From positions 1 to 5,805 of the forward strand of contig JAIYCK010000295.1 in NCBI GenBank assembly GCA_027488055.1: a stretch of 5,805 nt of DNA, written 5' to 3'. Made by a program: the position numbers and the translations under genes. The notes beneath the pieces were generated by a model. The model saw nothing but the letters and a program-made list of their open reading frames with translations. It searched no databases and had not been told where the DNA came from. This DNA is from Flavobacteriales bacterium (lineage in GTDB: Bacteria; Bacteroidota; Bacteroidia; Flavobacteriales_D; Sanyastnellaceae). Below, piece after piece: positions 1-5,805 of this stretch; the stretch's first letter is position 1, and the number at the start of each line of letters is the position of its first letter.

Positions 1-1
1 T

Positions 2-1324
2 GCTACCAATGAAACAGGTTGTTTGACCTTCACTTTTGAATCCGATTTTACTGTCTCTGCAGCTGATGGCGGATTTGACCCATGGACTTACACTGTCTCA
101 GGCGTCGGTGATGAGCCCGATTTCATTTGGGAATGGACTCCAGCAGGCGGCCTGAGCGATGCCAACATTCGCAATCCGCTTGTAACTGGATTGAATGCAA
201 CGACTACATTTACACTGACCGGTTATCCAGTTGGTCAGCCCGGTTGTGCGAGCACTGATGACGTAACGGTTTCAGTGACCTCCACCTTTTCAATGGAAGT
301 AGAGCCTTTTTACAATGCATGTGTTGGAGATACCGTTGGAATTGCTGCACCACAAATTACAGGAGGCAATGCCCCATTCACCATCGAATGGCATGCCGAC
401 AACGGCACTGTGCTCGCCGAAGATGCTCCACTTGTAGAGGTGATTGGAATTCAAAATTATTGTGCCATAGTAGAAGACAACTGTGCCGCCCGCGACACGG
501 CATGTACCTTGGTCTATCCCTATCCCACCATACCCGCGGCCTTCGTTGCGGACAGCATCTTCGGTTGTGAACCACATTCCTCCGTGATGACATCAACTAC
601 ATTGGATTTTCAAGACATCAGTCAAATGCGCTGGCACTTTGACGATGGTACATCTAGTCTTTCTTTGGGCAGTGTTTCGCACGCATACGAAGACGATGGA
701 TTATATTACCCATGGCTTGAGATTACGGACATGAACGGATGTGTAACCCGCGACACTTTGGCCAATCCAATCATTGTTTGGCCCACTCCACTTGCGATTT
801 TTGAGCCTCATCCAGATGTGGCTGTTTTGCCCAACACGGTAATTTCCTTCGACAACTATTCTGTCGACGCAGATCAGTATTTGTGGGAGTTTGATAGCTT
901 TGGACAAGCCACAGCAGAGGACACTGCATTTCGTTTTCCGCTGGAACGCGCAAGCACTTACTACGTGCAATTATTTGCCATCAATCAATACGGTTGCAGC
1001 GACTCCACGACCCGTCAGGTCATCGTGCAAGAAGACATTGATATCTACATTCCCAATTCGTTCACCCCCGATTATGATGGAATTAATGATGTATGGCAAA
1101 TCGAAGGACGTGGCTATCAAGGGTTGGGATTTGAATTGCTTATCTTCAATCGCTGGGGCGACGTCGTCTTTGAATCCGCCGATCCATTTACGGCATGGAC
1201 AGGAAGTGTGCACAATGGCGAAATGTTTGCGCCGGACGGAGTGTATTTCTATCGCATACGTATCCGCGATGTGCAATACGACATCAACCATTTGTACGAA
1301 GGACACATTGTGTTAGTGAGATAA
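2..1324 (+). CDS. T9SS type B sorting domain (gliding-motility-associated C-terminal domain) surface protein, 5'-truncated
   Basis: The frame is open from the first bases of the window, so this is the C-terminal 440 residues of a longer protein whose start and signal peptide lie outside. The in-frame TTG at 23 is not a credible start. Visible residues about 37-93 form an Ig/PKD-like unit with a WTPAGGLSDANIRNP core and a conserved GC...DDVTVSV end. Residues about 98-172 form a second Ig-like unit (CVGDTVGI, TGGNAPFTIEW). Residues about 173-260 (MRWHFDDGT, HAYEDDG) and 261-345 (YLWEF, YYVQLFAINQYGC) are PKD-type. The last 90 residues carry the type B sorting signature: IPNSFTPDYDGINDVW, FNRWGDVVF and DGVYFYRIRI. 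By family knowledge such proteins cross the outer membrane through the T9SS and are released or held at the surface, often as adhesins or enzymes. The visible part has no catalytic domain, so the specific role is unknown. The T9SS plug gene follows in the same direction. Confidence 0.93.
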   Translation, partial: ATNETGCLTFTFESDFTVSAADGGFDPWTYTVSGVGDEPDFIWEWTPAGGLSDANIRNPLVTGLNATTTFTLTGYPVGQPGCASTDDVTVSVTSTFSMEVEPFYNACVGDTVGIAAPQITGGNAPFTIEWHADNGTVLAEDAPLVEVIGIQNYCAIVEDNCAARDTACTLVYPYPTIPAAFVADSIFGCEPHSSVMTSTTLDFQDISQMRWHFDDGTSSLSLGSVSHAYEDDGLYYPWLEITDMNGCVTRDTLANPIIVWPTPLAIFEPHPDVAVLPNTVISFDNYSVDADQYLWEFDSFGQATAEDTAFRFPLERASTYYVQLFAINQYGCSDSTTRQVIVQEDIDIYIPNSFTPDYDGINDVWQIEGRGYQGLGFELLIFNRWGDVVFESADPFTAWTGSVHNGEMFAPDGVYFYRIRIRDVQYDINHLYEGHIVLVR

Positions 1325-1336
1325 GTCTTACTTTCG
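1308..1336 (+). promoter_or_regulatory. Possible Bacteroidota-type promoter of the plug gene
   Basis: A TTG at 1308-1310 is followed after 18 bp by TACTTTCG at 1329-1336, one mismatch from the Bacteroidota -7 box TAnnTTTG and within the usual TTG-to-box spacing. It overlaps the end of the upstream cargo gene and would give a leader of roughly 35 nt. With one mismatch in an AT-rich stretch, chance occurrence is quite possible. Read-through from the upstream gene is the alternative, since no terminator is visible in the 53-bp gap. Confidence 0.25.
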
Positions 1337-1377
1337 TTGCGCTGCCATTTCTCATATTACGGCTCGATTTTTAATGC

Positions 1378-2652
1378 ATGGTGCGAATGCGAAAGGTTAT
1401 TCTTCTTGTAAATTGTTGCCTATTGGCTTTGTATTCTTGGTGTCAAGAGATGCCCGTGCCTACAAACTACAATGCCCTCATACAAAGTGCACAGGTGTAT
1501 CCTCAAGGCAACCCATTGGGATATCCGTTTTTTGAATTGGGAACAACGAACGGATTGATTTTCGAATTCGATGAACTTAGCACCGAACGCAGAGATCTCA
1601 GATTTGCAGCGCTGCTATGCACCTACGATTGGCAATTGGCCGATCTCACTACGTCCGACTATATTCAAGGTTTTGATGCGTTGGACATCACTGATATTCA
1701 GCCCTCTTTCAATACCCTTATCGAATACACGCATTACCGATTCTCATTTCCCAATGACATGATGAAGTTGCGGTTATCTGGCAATTATTTGGTGGTGGTT
1801 TTTGATGGCGATGACGCATTGGACGCCTCCAAATGGCAATTGGCCTACCGCATGGTTGCATACGAATCACTTGTGCACGTTTCGAGTCAGGTGCGCAGCA
1901 GCAGTGTTATTGCAGATCGATTCAAAAATCAAGAAGTCGACTTTGTGGTTCAACATGCGGATTATTCCATTTATGATTACCGCAATGATCTCCATGTGGC
2001 GCTGCTTCAAAACATGAATTGGAAGGAATCTATTTTGAGTTTGCATCCTGTTTTCATCAAGGGAAGTGAGCTCATTTATGATTTCAATTTGGGGGAAAAT
2101 GATTTTCAAGGTGGTGCAGAATTCCGCAATTTTGAGTTCAAAAGCATGCAATACCAGAGCAATGCCGTGGATCATTTGGAACGAAGAGAAGATGGCTACC
2201 ATCTTATACTGCGCAAAGACATTGCCACGGGTCAACGCGCCCAAAGTTCAGGAACCGATCTCAACGGGAATTATTACATCATGAATGACGATGGAGAAGA
2301 TCGTCAAATTGAATCCGAATATGTAAACGTTCACTTTGCACTTTCGATGCCAGAGCAGGCTGACGCTTCCGTTTCCTTGGATGGACAGTACTTTCGTATG
2401 CTCCATTCACCCGTGACCTTGCAGTACAATGAACAAACTCACATGTATGAAGGCCAGGCACTCATAAAGCAGGGGTTGATTGATTATCGTTATGTGATAG
2501 AAGACACGTATACCGCGCTACCAAAAATTGACTTGACCGAAGGATGCAGTGCCAATGCAGAGAACGATTACCACCTCATTGTCTACAATCATGACCGCAG
2601 CACTGGACACGATCGGGTGATCGCAGTGCATGGTGATAACAGCGTTCGTTGA
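1378..2652 (+). CDS. Type IX secretion system plug protein (DUF5103 family)
   Basis: The 424-residue protein matches the DUF5103 / T9SS plug family along its whole length as I remember it. Motifs in order are YPQGNPLGYPFFEL (41-54), CTYDW (81-85), YIQGF (95-99), YTHYRFSFPND (117-127), LSGNYLVVVFD (133-143), QEVDF (175-179), a GGAEFRNFEFKS segment (245-256), DLNGNYYI (274-281) and EGC..NAENDYH near the end (388-399). The length is normal for the family. In the Flavobacterium SprA structure the plug protein closes the periplasmic end of the translocon when it is not engaged with cargo, so this protein should be periplasmic. A signal peptide is visible (basic start, hydrophobic 7-19, probable cleavage after SWC before Q23). 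The Cys there does not sit in a good lipobox. An in-frame ATG at 1387 is an equally good start; neither has a clear Shine-Dalgarno. It converges with rnz, with 6 bp between stop codons. Confidence 0.93.
   Translation: MVRMRKVILLVNCCLLALYSWCQEMPVPTNYNALIQSAQVYPQGNPLGYPFFELGTTNGLIFEFDELSTERRDLRFAALLCTYDWQLADLTTSDYIQGFDALDITDIQPSFNTLIEYTHYRFSFPNDMMKLRLSGNYLVVVFDGDDALDASKWQLAYRMVAYESLVHVSSQVRSSSVIADRFKNQEVDFVVQHADYSIYDYRNDLHVALLQNMNWKESILSLHPVFIKGSELIYDFNLGENDFQGGAEFRNFEFKSMQYQSNAVDHLERREDGYHLILRKDIATGQRAQSSGTDLNGNYYIMNDDGEDRQIESEYVNVHFALSMPEQADASVSLDGQYFRMLHSPVTLQYNEQTHMYEGQALIKQGLIDYRYVIEDTYTALPKIDLTEGCSANAENDYHLIVYNHDRSTGHDRVIAVHGDNSVR
2600..2629. repeat. Bulged inverted repeat near the plug/rnz convergent junction
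   Basis: GCACTG (2600-2605) pairs with CAGTGC (2624-2629) and CGATC (2610-2614) pairs with GATCG (2619-2623). This gives an 11-bp stem with a 4-nt bulge (GACA, 2606-2609) and a GGGT loop. It lies inside the last codons of the plug gene. In an rnz transcript it would begin 29 nt after the stop codon. Neither side is followed by a T-tract, so it is not a classical intrinsic terminator. The repeat is certain, any function is inference. Confidence 0.5.
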
Positions 2653-2658
2653 AAAGAA

Positions 2659-3576
2659 TTAATTCGGAATATCGATTTCCAGCCCTTCGTTGGCCAATGA
2701 TACCTTTTCGAAAATCGGAGAAGCTTCCTCCAAAAAAAGTTGATCATCTCGGTATCGTGAACTGAAATGCCCAAGTAGAAGATGTTTGACTTTGGCCATC
2801 ACAGCGATGGTGGCGGCTTGTTTGGCTGTGCTGTGAAAGGTTTGAGTAGCTCTCAGTGCCTCCGACTCTAAAAAGGTAGACTCATGATATAAAAGATCAA
2901 CACCTTCAATCATTTGGGCCAATTCGGGCAGATAGGTTGTATCGCTGCAATACGCATACTTCCGTGGAGGCGGAGGTGTCACACAAACTTCATCGCATGT
3001 AACAATACGTCCATCCTCTAGGACAACGTCCTCTCCCTTCTTGAGCAATAAGATTTGCGAAGGCATCAATTGATACTCTTCAATGAAATCTCTTTTGACT
3101 TTAAGCGGACGTTGTTTTTCCTCAAACAAAAAGCCCGTACAAAAAACACGATGTTTTAGCGGGACGGAGAAAACCCGTAATGTTTGATCTTCATGCACGA
3201 GTATTTTTTCGGTATCCGATGTGGGTGTAAATTCCACTTCATAGTCCAAATAAGTGGATGAAAGTTCCAAATTGATGCGAATAAGTTGCTCCAAAGCCGG
3301 TGGTCCAAAAATCTTCAGCTTCTGTTTGCGTCCCAACAAATGCATACTGCTCATGAGACCCACGAGCCCTAGATAGTGATCACCATGAAGGTGCGAGATA
3401 AATATGGCAGAGATCTTTTGAAATCCAAATCCATATTTCCGAAACTGCAATTGTGTGCCCTCACCGCAATCTACAAGAAAGAGTTTATCATGGAGATTTA
3501 CCACCTGAGCAGAAGGATGATGCTGCAATGTGGGGGTGGCGGCACCGCAGCCGAAGATGATTACTTTAAATGTCAT
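2659..3576 (-). CDS. rnz: Ribonuclease Z (tRNA 3'-processing endonuclease)
   Basis: This is a 305-residue metallo-beta-lactamase-fold enzyme of the short RNase Z form, which cuts the 3' trailer from tRNA precursors in the cytoplasm. All metal ligands are present at the expected spacing: the HxHxDH motif H62, H64, D66, H67, then H142, D212 (in YCSDTTY) and H270 (in LLLGHFSSRY). The catalytic-type HSTA motif has H248. The N-terminus (FGCGAATPT, then LVDCGEGTQLQFRK at 34-47) is typical. Residues about 150-200 (EEKQRPLKV ... LLKKGEDVVLEDGR) correspond to the flexible exosite arm that grips the tRNA elbow. Start and length match the family, with no lesions. It lies downstream of a strong terminator, so it probably has its own promoter in 3577-3616; I cannot assign a convincing box there. 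The convergent plug gene ends 6 bp from its stop, and no canonical terminator is visible between them. Confidence 0.97.
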   Translation of the reverse strand: MTFKVIIFGCGAATPTLQHHPSAQVVNLHDKLFLVDCGEGTQLQFRKYGFGFQKISAIFISHLHGDHYLGLVGLMSSMHLLGRKQKLKIFGPPALEQLIRINLELSSTYLDYEVEFTPTSDTEKILVHEDQTLRVFSVPLKHRVFCTGFLFEEKQRPLKVKRDFIEEYQLMPSQILLLKKGEDVVLEDGRIVTCDEVCVTPPPPRKYAYCSDTTYLPELAQMIEGVDLLYHESTFLESEALRATQTFHSTAKQAATIAVMAKVKHLLLGHFSSRYRDDQLFLEEASPIFEKVSLANEGLEIDIPN

Positions 3577-3616
3577 TTTGATGAGACAAATTCGAATTCA
3601 TAAGTGGACAAAACTT

Positions 3617-3654
3617 AAAAAAAAACCGCCGAATGCATTTTACACCGGCGGTTT
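3617..3654 (-). terminator. Rho-independent terminator of the STAS / T9SS-cargo unit
   Basis: Read on the - strand, AAACCGCCG (3654-3646) pairs perfectly with CGGCGGTTT (3631-3623) to give a 9-bp GC-rich stem with a 14-nt loop, running straight into a run of T residues (nine A on the + strand, 3617-3625). It begins 23 nt after the stop codon of the secreted-protein gene and stands before rnz. On the + strand the stem is followed by GGTCC, so termination should work in one direction only. Confidence 0.9.
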
Positions 3655-3677
3655 GGTCCATTAGAGTCAAATGCGGT

Positions 3678-4481
3678 TCAATGTTGAATGAGCATTCGCT
3701 TTGTCATTTTTTTATCCCCTGAGGTGATGCTGTAGAGGTAAATACCTGAAGCAAATTCTTCTGTATTAACCACAGTTGTGTTTTCACCTTTGCGTGCGAT
3801 GATGTTCCTGTCCAATACTTTTTTTCCCATCAAGTTTGTGATGGAGAGTGTGACTTGATCTGCTTTGGCCAATTCAAATTTGATATTGGTCGCATTGTTA
3901 GCTGGGTTTGGGAAATTCTGAACAGATGCGATGCTCTGTGTGCGAGTAGATTCAAACACAGCAATATCTTCCAACACATCCAAGGTATAGCCTTCGAATG
4001 TATAAGCGATGGCTTGATTTGAGAAGAAATAGAAGTACACTGTCACGTGGATTTTCACGGGGAAAGATCCGACTGCGTTTGGAATACCCGCAATGTCTCC
4101 GCAATATGCATTGCCCGGCATAAACATGCATGGGTTGGGAGAATCGCCCGCATTGTTGCAAGTGACACTGAGACCAAGAAGCGAAACGCTTTGTTCAGTA
4201 AGACCATTGAAAAAAGTGATACTATCGAGACTAATCGAATCGATCGCCAATTGTATCCCTTTGAATGTAGAGTCCACATCAGCTACAGAAGACGGCGCCT
4301 TCACATAGACCTGATCGCTGTATGGCATATTGAGATATCCAGTTACGAAATTCTCGCCAATGGTTGGATCTGGACTCACTCCAAATAGCTCGTTTCCCCA
4401 ATCATGATCACTAGGGTTGCACACCTGAGCAGCTGCAGCAGTGCTCGTTAAACAGACGATGAGAAAGTAGAAAAATTTCAT
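3678..4481 (-). CDS. Secreted protein with T9SS type A C-terminal sorting domain
   Basis: The 267-residue protein has a signal peptide (MKFFYFLIVC start, hydrophobic core, small residues AAAA, probable cleavage before Q19). The C-terminal domain (about 187-267) is a type A T9SS sorting domain: NFPNPANNATNIKFEL (189-204), VTLSITNLMGKKVLDRN in the middle, then FASGIYLYSI and a final KKMTKRMLIQH. It should be exported to the periplasm by Sec, then moved to the cell surface or medium by the T9SS with removal of the sorting domain. I do not recognise a catalytic domain in the mature part (19-186). It begins with CNPSDHDWGNELFGVSPDP, is rich in beta-prone sequence, and has Cys at 21, 108, 118 and 127 that could form disulfides. 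The start codon lies 3 bp after the stop of the STAS gene, so the two are probably cotranscribed and perhaps translationally coupled. Function unknown. Confidence 0.92.
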   Translation of the reverse strand: MKFFYFLIVCLTSTAAAAQVCNPSDHDWGNELFGVSPDPTIGENFVTGYLNMPYSDQVYVKAPSSVADVDSTFKGIQLAIDSISLDSITFFNGLTEQSVSLLGLSVTCNNAGDSPNPCMFMPGNAYCGDIAGIPNAVGSFPVKIHVTVYFYFFSNQAIAYTFEGYTLDVLEDIAVFESTRTQSIASVQNFPNPANNATNIKFELAKADQVTLSITNLMGKKVLDRNIIARKGENTTVVNTEEFASGIYLYSITSGDKKMTKRMLIQH

Positions 4482-4484
4482 ATA

Positions 4485-4850
4485 TTATTGAATATCACGT
4501 TCGACCTCTTCCATGTAAACCAAATCAATGGCTTCGTTTTGCGTAGGAGTTATTTTGAAAACCGTTTCCAATTGTGAAATGTGGATGATGTTGAGTACTC
4601 CAGCTTGTAACCCGCACAGAACAAAAGATCCATTGCTATCTCTGCATAGTCGATTGGCAACCAATACGGCACTCAAGCCCGAAGAATCGATGTAGCGCGT
4701 CTCTGACATATCGAGTACGATGTTCTTGTGACCTGTTTTATTCAACATCACGATTTCGCTTTTCAATTCAGGTGCATGCAGTGCATCGAGTTTTTCGATT
4801 TTGGTCGCTACTACTACCACTTTATCTTTTTGTTCTACCGTATACTTCAT
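4485..4850 (-). CDS. STAS-domain protein, anti-sigma factor antagonist-like
   Basis: The 121-residue protein is essentially one STAS domain. The core is NIVLDMSETRYIDSSGLSAVLV (split here as NIVLDMSE 43-50 and YIDSSGLSAV 53-62), followed by FVLCGLQ (76-82) and a C-terminal helix. The DSSG motif (D55-G58) places S56 at the position of the phosphorylated serine of SpoIIAA (Ser58), so a phosphorylation switch by a serine kinase is possible. No kinase, phosphatase or sigma factor lies nearby, so the partner cannot be named. There is no signal peptide and it is cytoplasmic. The acidic tail (YMEEVERDIQ) and the motif APELKSEIV resemble, from memory, a STAS family conserved in Bacteroidota that often sits beside rnz. 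Here a secreted-protein gene lies between them. A good promoter box stands just upstream. Confidence 0.93.
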   Translation of the reverse strand: MKYTVEQKDKVVVVATKIEKLDALHAPELKSEIVMLNKTGHKNIVLDMSETRYIDSSGLSAVLVANRLCRDSNGSFVLCGLQAGVLNIIHISQLETVFKITPTQNEAIDLVYMEEVERDIQ

Positions 4851-4866
4851 ATTTGCGGGTTTGCGC

Positions 4867-4874
4867 CAAAGATA
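4867..4874 (-). promoter_or_regulatory. Bacteroidota -7 promoter box for the STAS gene
   Basis: The - strand reads TATCTTTG, an exact match to the TAnnTTTG box used by the primary sigma factor of Bacteroidota. It ends 16 nt before the ATG at 4850, giving a predicted leader of only about 10-12 nt. The -33 region (about 4894-4897) reads ATT rather than TTG, so that element is weak. Position in a non-coding gap right before a start codon supports it. This would drive STAS plus the secreted-protein gene. Confidence 0.5.
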
Positions 4875-4972
4875 GTCATTTTCCGTTAAATTGAATCGAC
4901 TCGTGCAGAATAATTTGGCTCAATCTGCGAGATAAAAAGCACATCGTCGGCTGGTCCTCAAGAACCTCCATG

Positions 4973-5805
4973 CTAAGATCGAGGTCCAATTAAATCCATG
5001 TATTCCGCCTCGGAAATCACAGCGACGCCTAATTCTTCGGCCTTTTTTTTCTTTTCCGGTCCCATTTTGTCGCCCGCAATCACGAGGCCAGTTTTCTTAG
5101 AAATACTCCCTACGATTTGTCCACCATTCGCTTCAACACTTTCCTTGATTCCATCTCTGGAAAAATGCGCAAACACACCGCTCACAACCACCGTTTTTCC
5201 TGCCAGAATGGTGGATTGTTGCTCCCGTTGTAACGATTCATCGATGCTCATTTGAAGACCCGCAGTGCGCAGTTTTTCAATGCGCTCTTGGTGCTCGGGT
5301 TTTTGAAACCACGATCTCACTGAGGCTGCGATTTTATCCCCTACTTCATCCACCTTGAGCAATGCCTCTTCATCAGCAGCCATCAGTGCATCTATATTTT
5401 GGAATGACTTCGCCAGTTTTTTAGCCACCGTTTCGCCCACAAAACGAATACCCAAAGCGAACAATACACGCTCAAACGGGACAACCTTACTCTGCGCTAT
5501 TCCCGCCATCAAATTATCCACAGACTTCGATTGCAGGGATCGTTTTTTCACCTCATCATCTTCACCCACGGAAAATTCCAATCCCAATAATTGTTCAGGT
5601 TCAAGAACGTAAATATCCGCATAAGAAGCAATCAGCCCAGCGTGGTATAATCCCGCTACCGTTTCGGAGCCAAAGCCTTCTACATTCATGGCTTTACGCC
5701 CCACGAAATGCTCGATTTTGCCGATACGCTGCGGATCACAGCCATCCTCATTGGGGCAATAATGTTGTGCTTCCCCTTCATGTCTGATGAGCGCCGTATG
5801 ACAAA
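4973..5805 (-). CDS. ligA: NAD+-dependent DNA ligase LigA, C-terminal part (5' end outside window)
   Basis: The - strand frame is open to the window edge; 276 complete codons are visible of a protein usually near 670 residues, so the adenylation and OB domains are missing from view, not lost. Visible residues 1-22 hold three of the four zinc-finger cysteines (C1, C16, C22; spacing 15 and 6 as in E. coli LigA), the first lying just outside. Then comes the typical GRKAMNVEGFG, followed by helix-hairpin-helix segments (FALGIRFVGETVAKKLAK, about 115-132; VDEVGDKIAASV, about 151-162). A C-terminal BRCT domain follows (about 201-273: LAGKTVVVSGVF, ANGGQIVGSISKKTGLVIAG, VISEAEYMDLI). The enzyme seals nicks during replication and repair. 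The GTG at 5704 is an internal valine and not a start. A lysine run (EKKKKAEEL) is encoded by an A8 tract at 5043-5050. No clear terminator follows the stop codon. Confidence 0.97.
   Translation of the reverse strand, partial: CHTALIRHEGEAQHYCPNEDGCDPQRIGKIEHFVGRKAMNVEGFGSETVAGLYHAGLIASYADIYVLEPEQLLGLEFSVGEDDEVKKRSLQSKSVDNLMAGIAQSKVVPFERVLFALGIRFVGETVAKKLAKSFQNIDALMAADEEALLKVDEVGDKIAASVRSWFQKPEHQERIEKLRTAGLQMSIDESLQREQQSTILAGKTVVVSGVFAHFSRDGIKESVEANGGQIVGSISKKTGLVIAGDKMGPEKKKKAEELGVAVISEAEYMDLIGPRS

Noticed and set aside
23..25. TTG as the start of the first gene
   Set aside because: The reading frame stays open to the window edge and the protein lacks a signal peptide from this point, so the gene is truncated and begins upstream.
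290..970. Several open frames of 60-140 codons opposite or out of frame with the three long + and - strand genes (also 971-1306, 1867-2244, 3376-3603, 4047-4388, 4998-5255, 5355-5612)
   Set aside because: Each lies wholly or almost wholly within a gene with clear family motifs. Their translations are low in recognisable motifs and look like shadow frames.
3589..3598. Perfect 10-bp palindrome AATTCGAATT upstream of rnz as an operator
   Set aside because: Short and AT-rich, easily met by chance, with no second copy or known regulator to support it.
3577..3617. Promoter for rnz (TAAGTTTTG at 3617-3609 or TTTG near 3587, - strand)
   Set aside because: Neither gives TAnnTTTG at an acceptable distance from a TTG. 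A promoter probably exists here because of the upstream terminator, but I cannot place it.
3678..3697. Small inverted repeats TCAA-TG-TTGA and GAATG-AG-CATTC at the 3' end of the secreted-protein gene
   Set aside because: Arms of 4-5 bp with loops of 2 nt inside coding sequence; the true terminator lies just downstream.
4931..4966. Possible ligA terminator: GGTTC-TTGA-GGACC hairpin on the - strand followed by a T5 run
   Set aside because: The stem is only 5 bp with a G-T pair and the T-run begins more than 14 nt after it, so it does not meet the usual form of an intrinsic terminator.

Overview
The window reads as ordinary chromosome from a member of the Bacteroidota, most likely a Flavobacteriales-type bacterium. 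This rests on three type IX secretion system (T9SS) features that occur only in this phylum: a type B C-terminal sorting domain, a T9SS plug protein and a type A C-terminal sorting domain. A TAnnTTTG-type promoter box and starts without an evident Shine-Dalgarno sequence fit the same group. No mobile element, tRNA, rRNA, CRISPR array or phage gene is visible.

Layout. On the + strand, 2-1324 is the 3' part of a gene for a large secreted protein with PKD/Ig-like repeats and a type B sorting domain. It is followed after 53 bp by the gene for the T9SS plug protein (1378-2652). On the - strand, reading from the right edge, are: the C-terminal third or so of NAD+-dependent DNA ligase (ligA, 5805-4973); a 122-bp gap with a good promoter box; a STAS-domain anti-sigma-factor-antagonist-like protein (4850-4485); a secreted protein with a type A sorting domain starting 3 bp later (4481-3678); a strong intrinsic terminator (3654-3617); and ribonuclease Z (rnz, 3576-2659). 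The plug gene and rnz converge with only 6 bp between their stop codons.

How the genes relate. The left half is T9SS-themed: a surface cargo protein and a component that seals the outer-membrane translocon. The right half is housekeeping (DNA joining, tRNA 3' maturation), with a short probable operon pairing a cytoplasmic STAS regulator with a secreted T9SS cargo. The terminator and the tight 3-bp spacing suggest that STAS and the cargo gene form one transcription unit, while rnz is transcribed mostly on its own.

I see no strong evidence for an undescribed system. The points most worth checking are the STAS/T9SS-cargo coupling placed between STAS and rnz, the cargo-plug gene pairing, and a bulged inverted repeat at the convergent plug/rnz junction. 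Coding covers nearly everything; no gene-free stretch exceeds about 122 bp.
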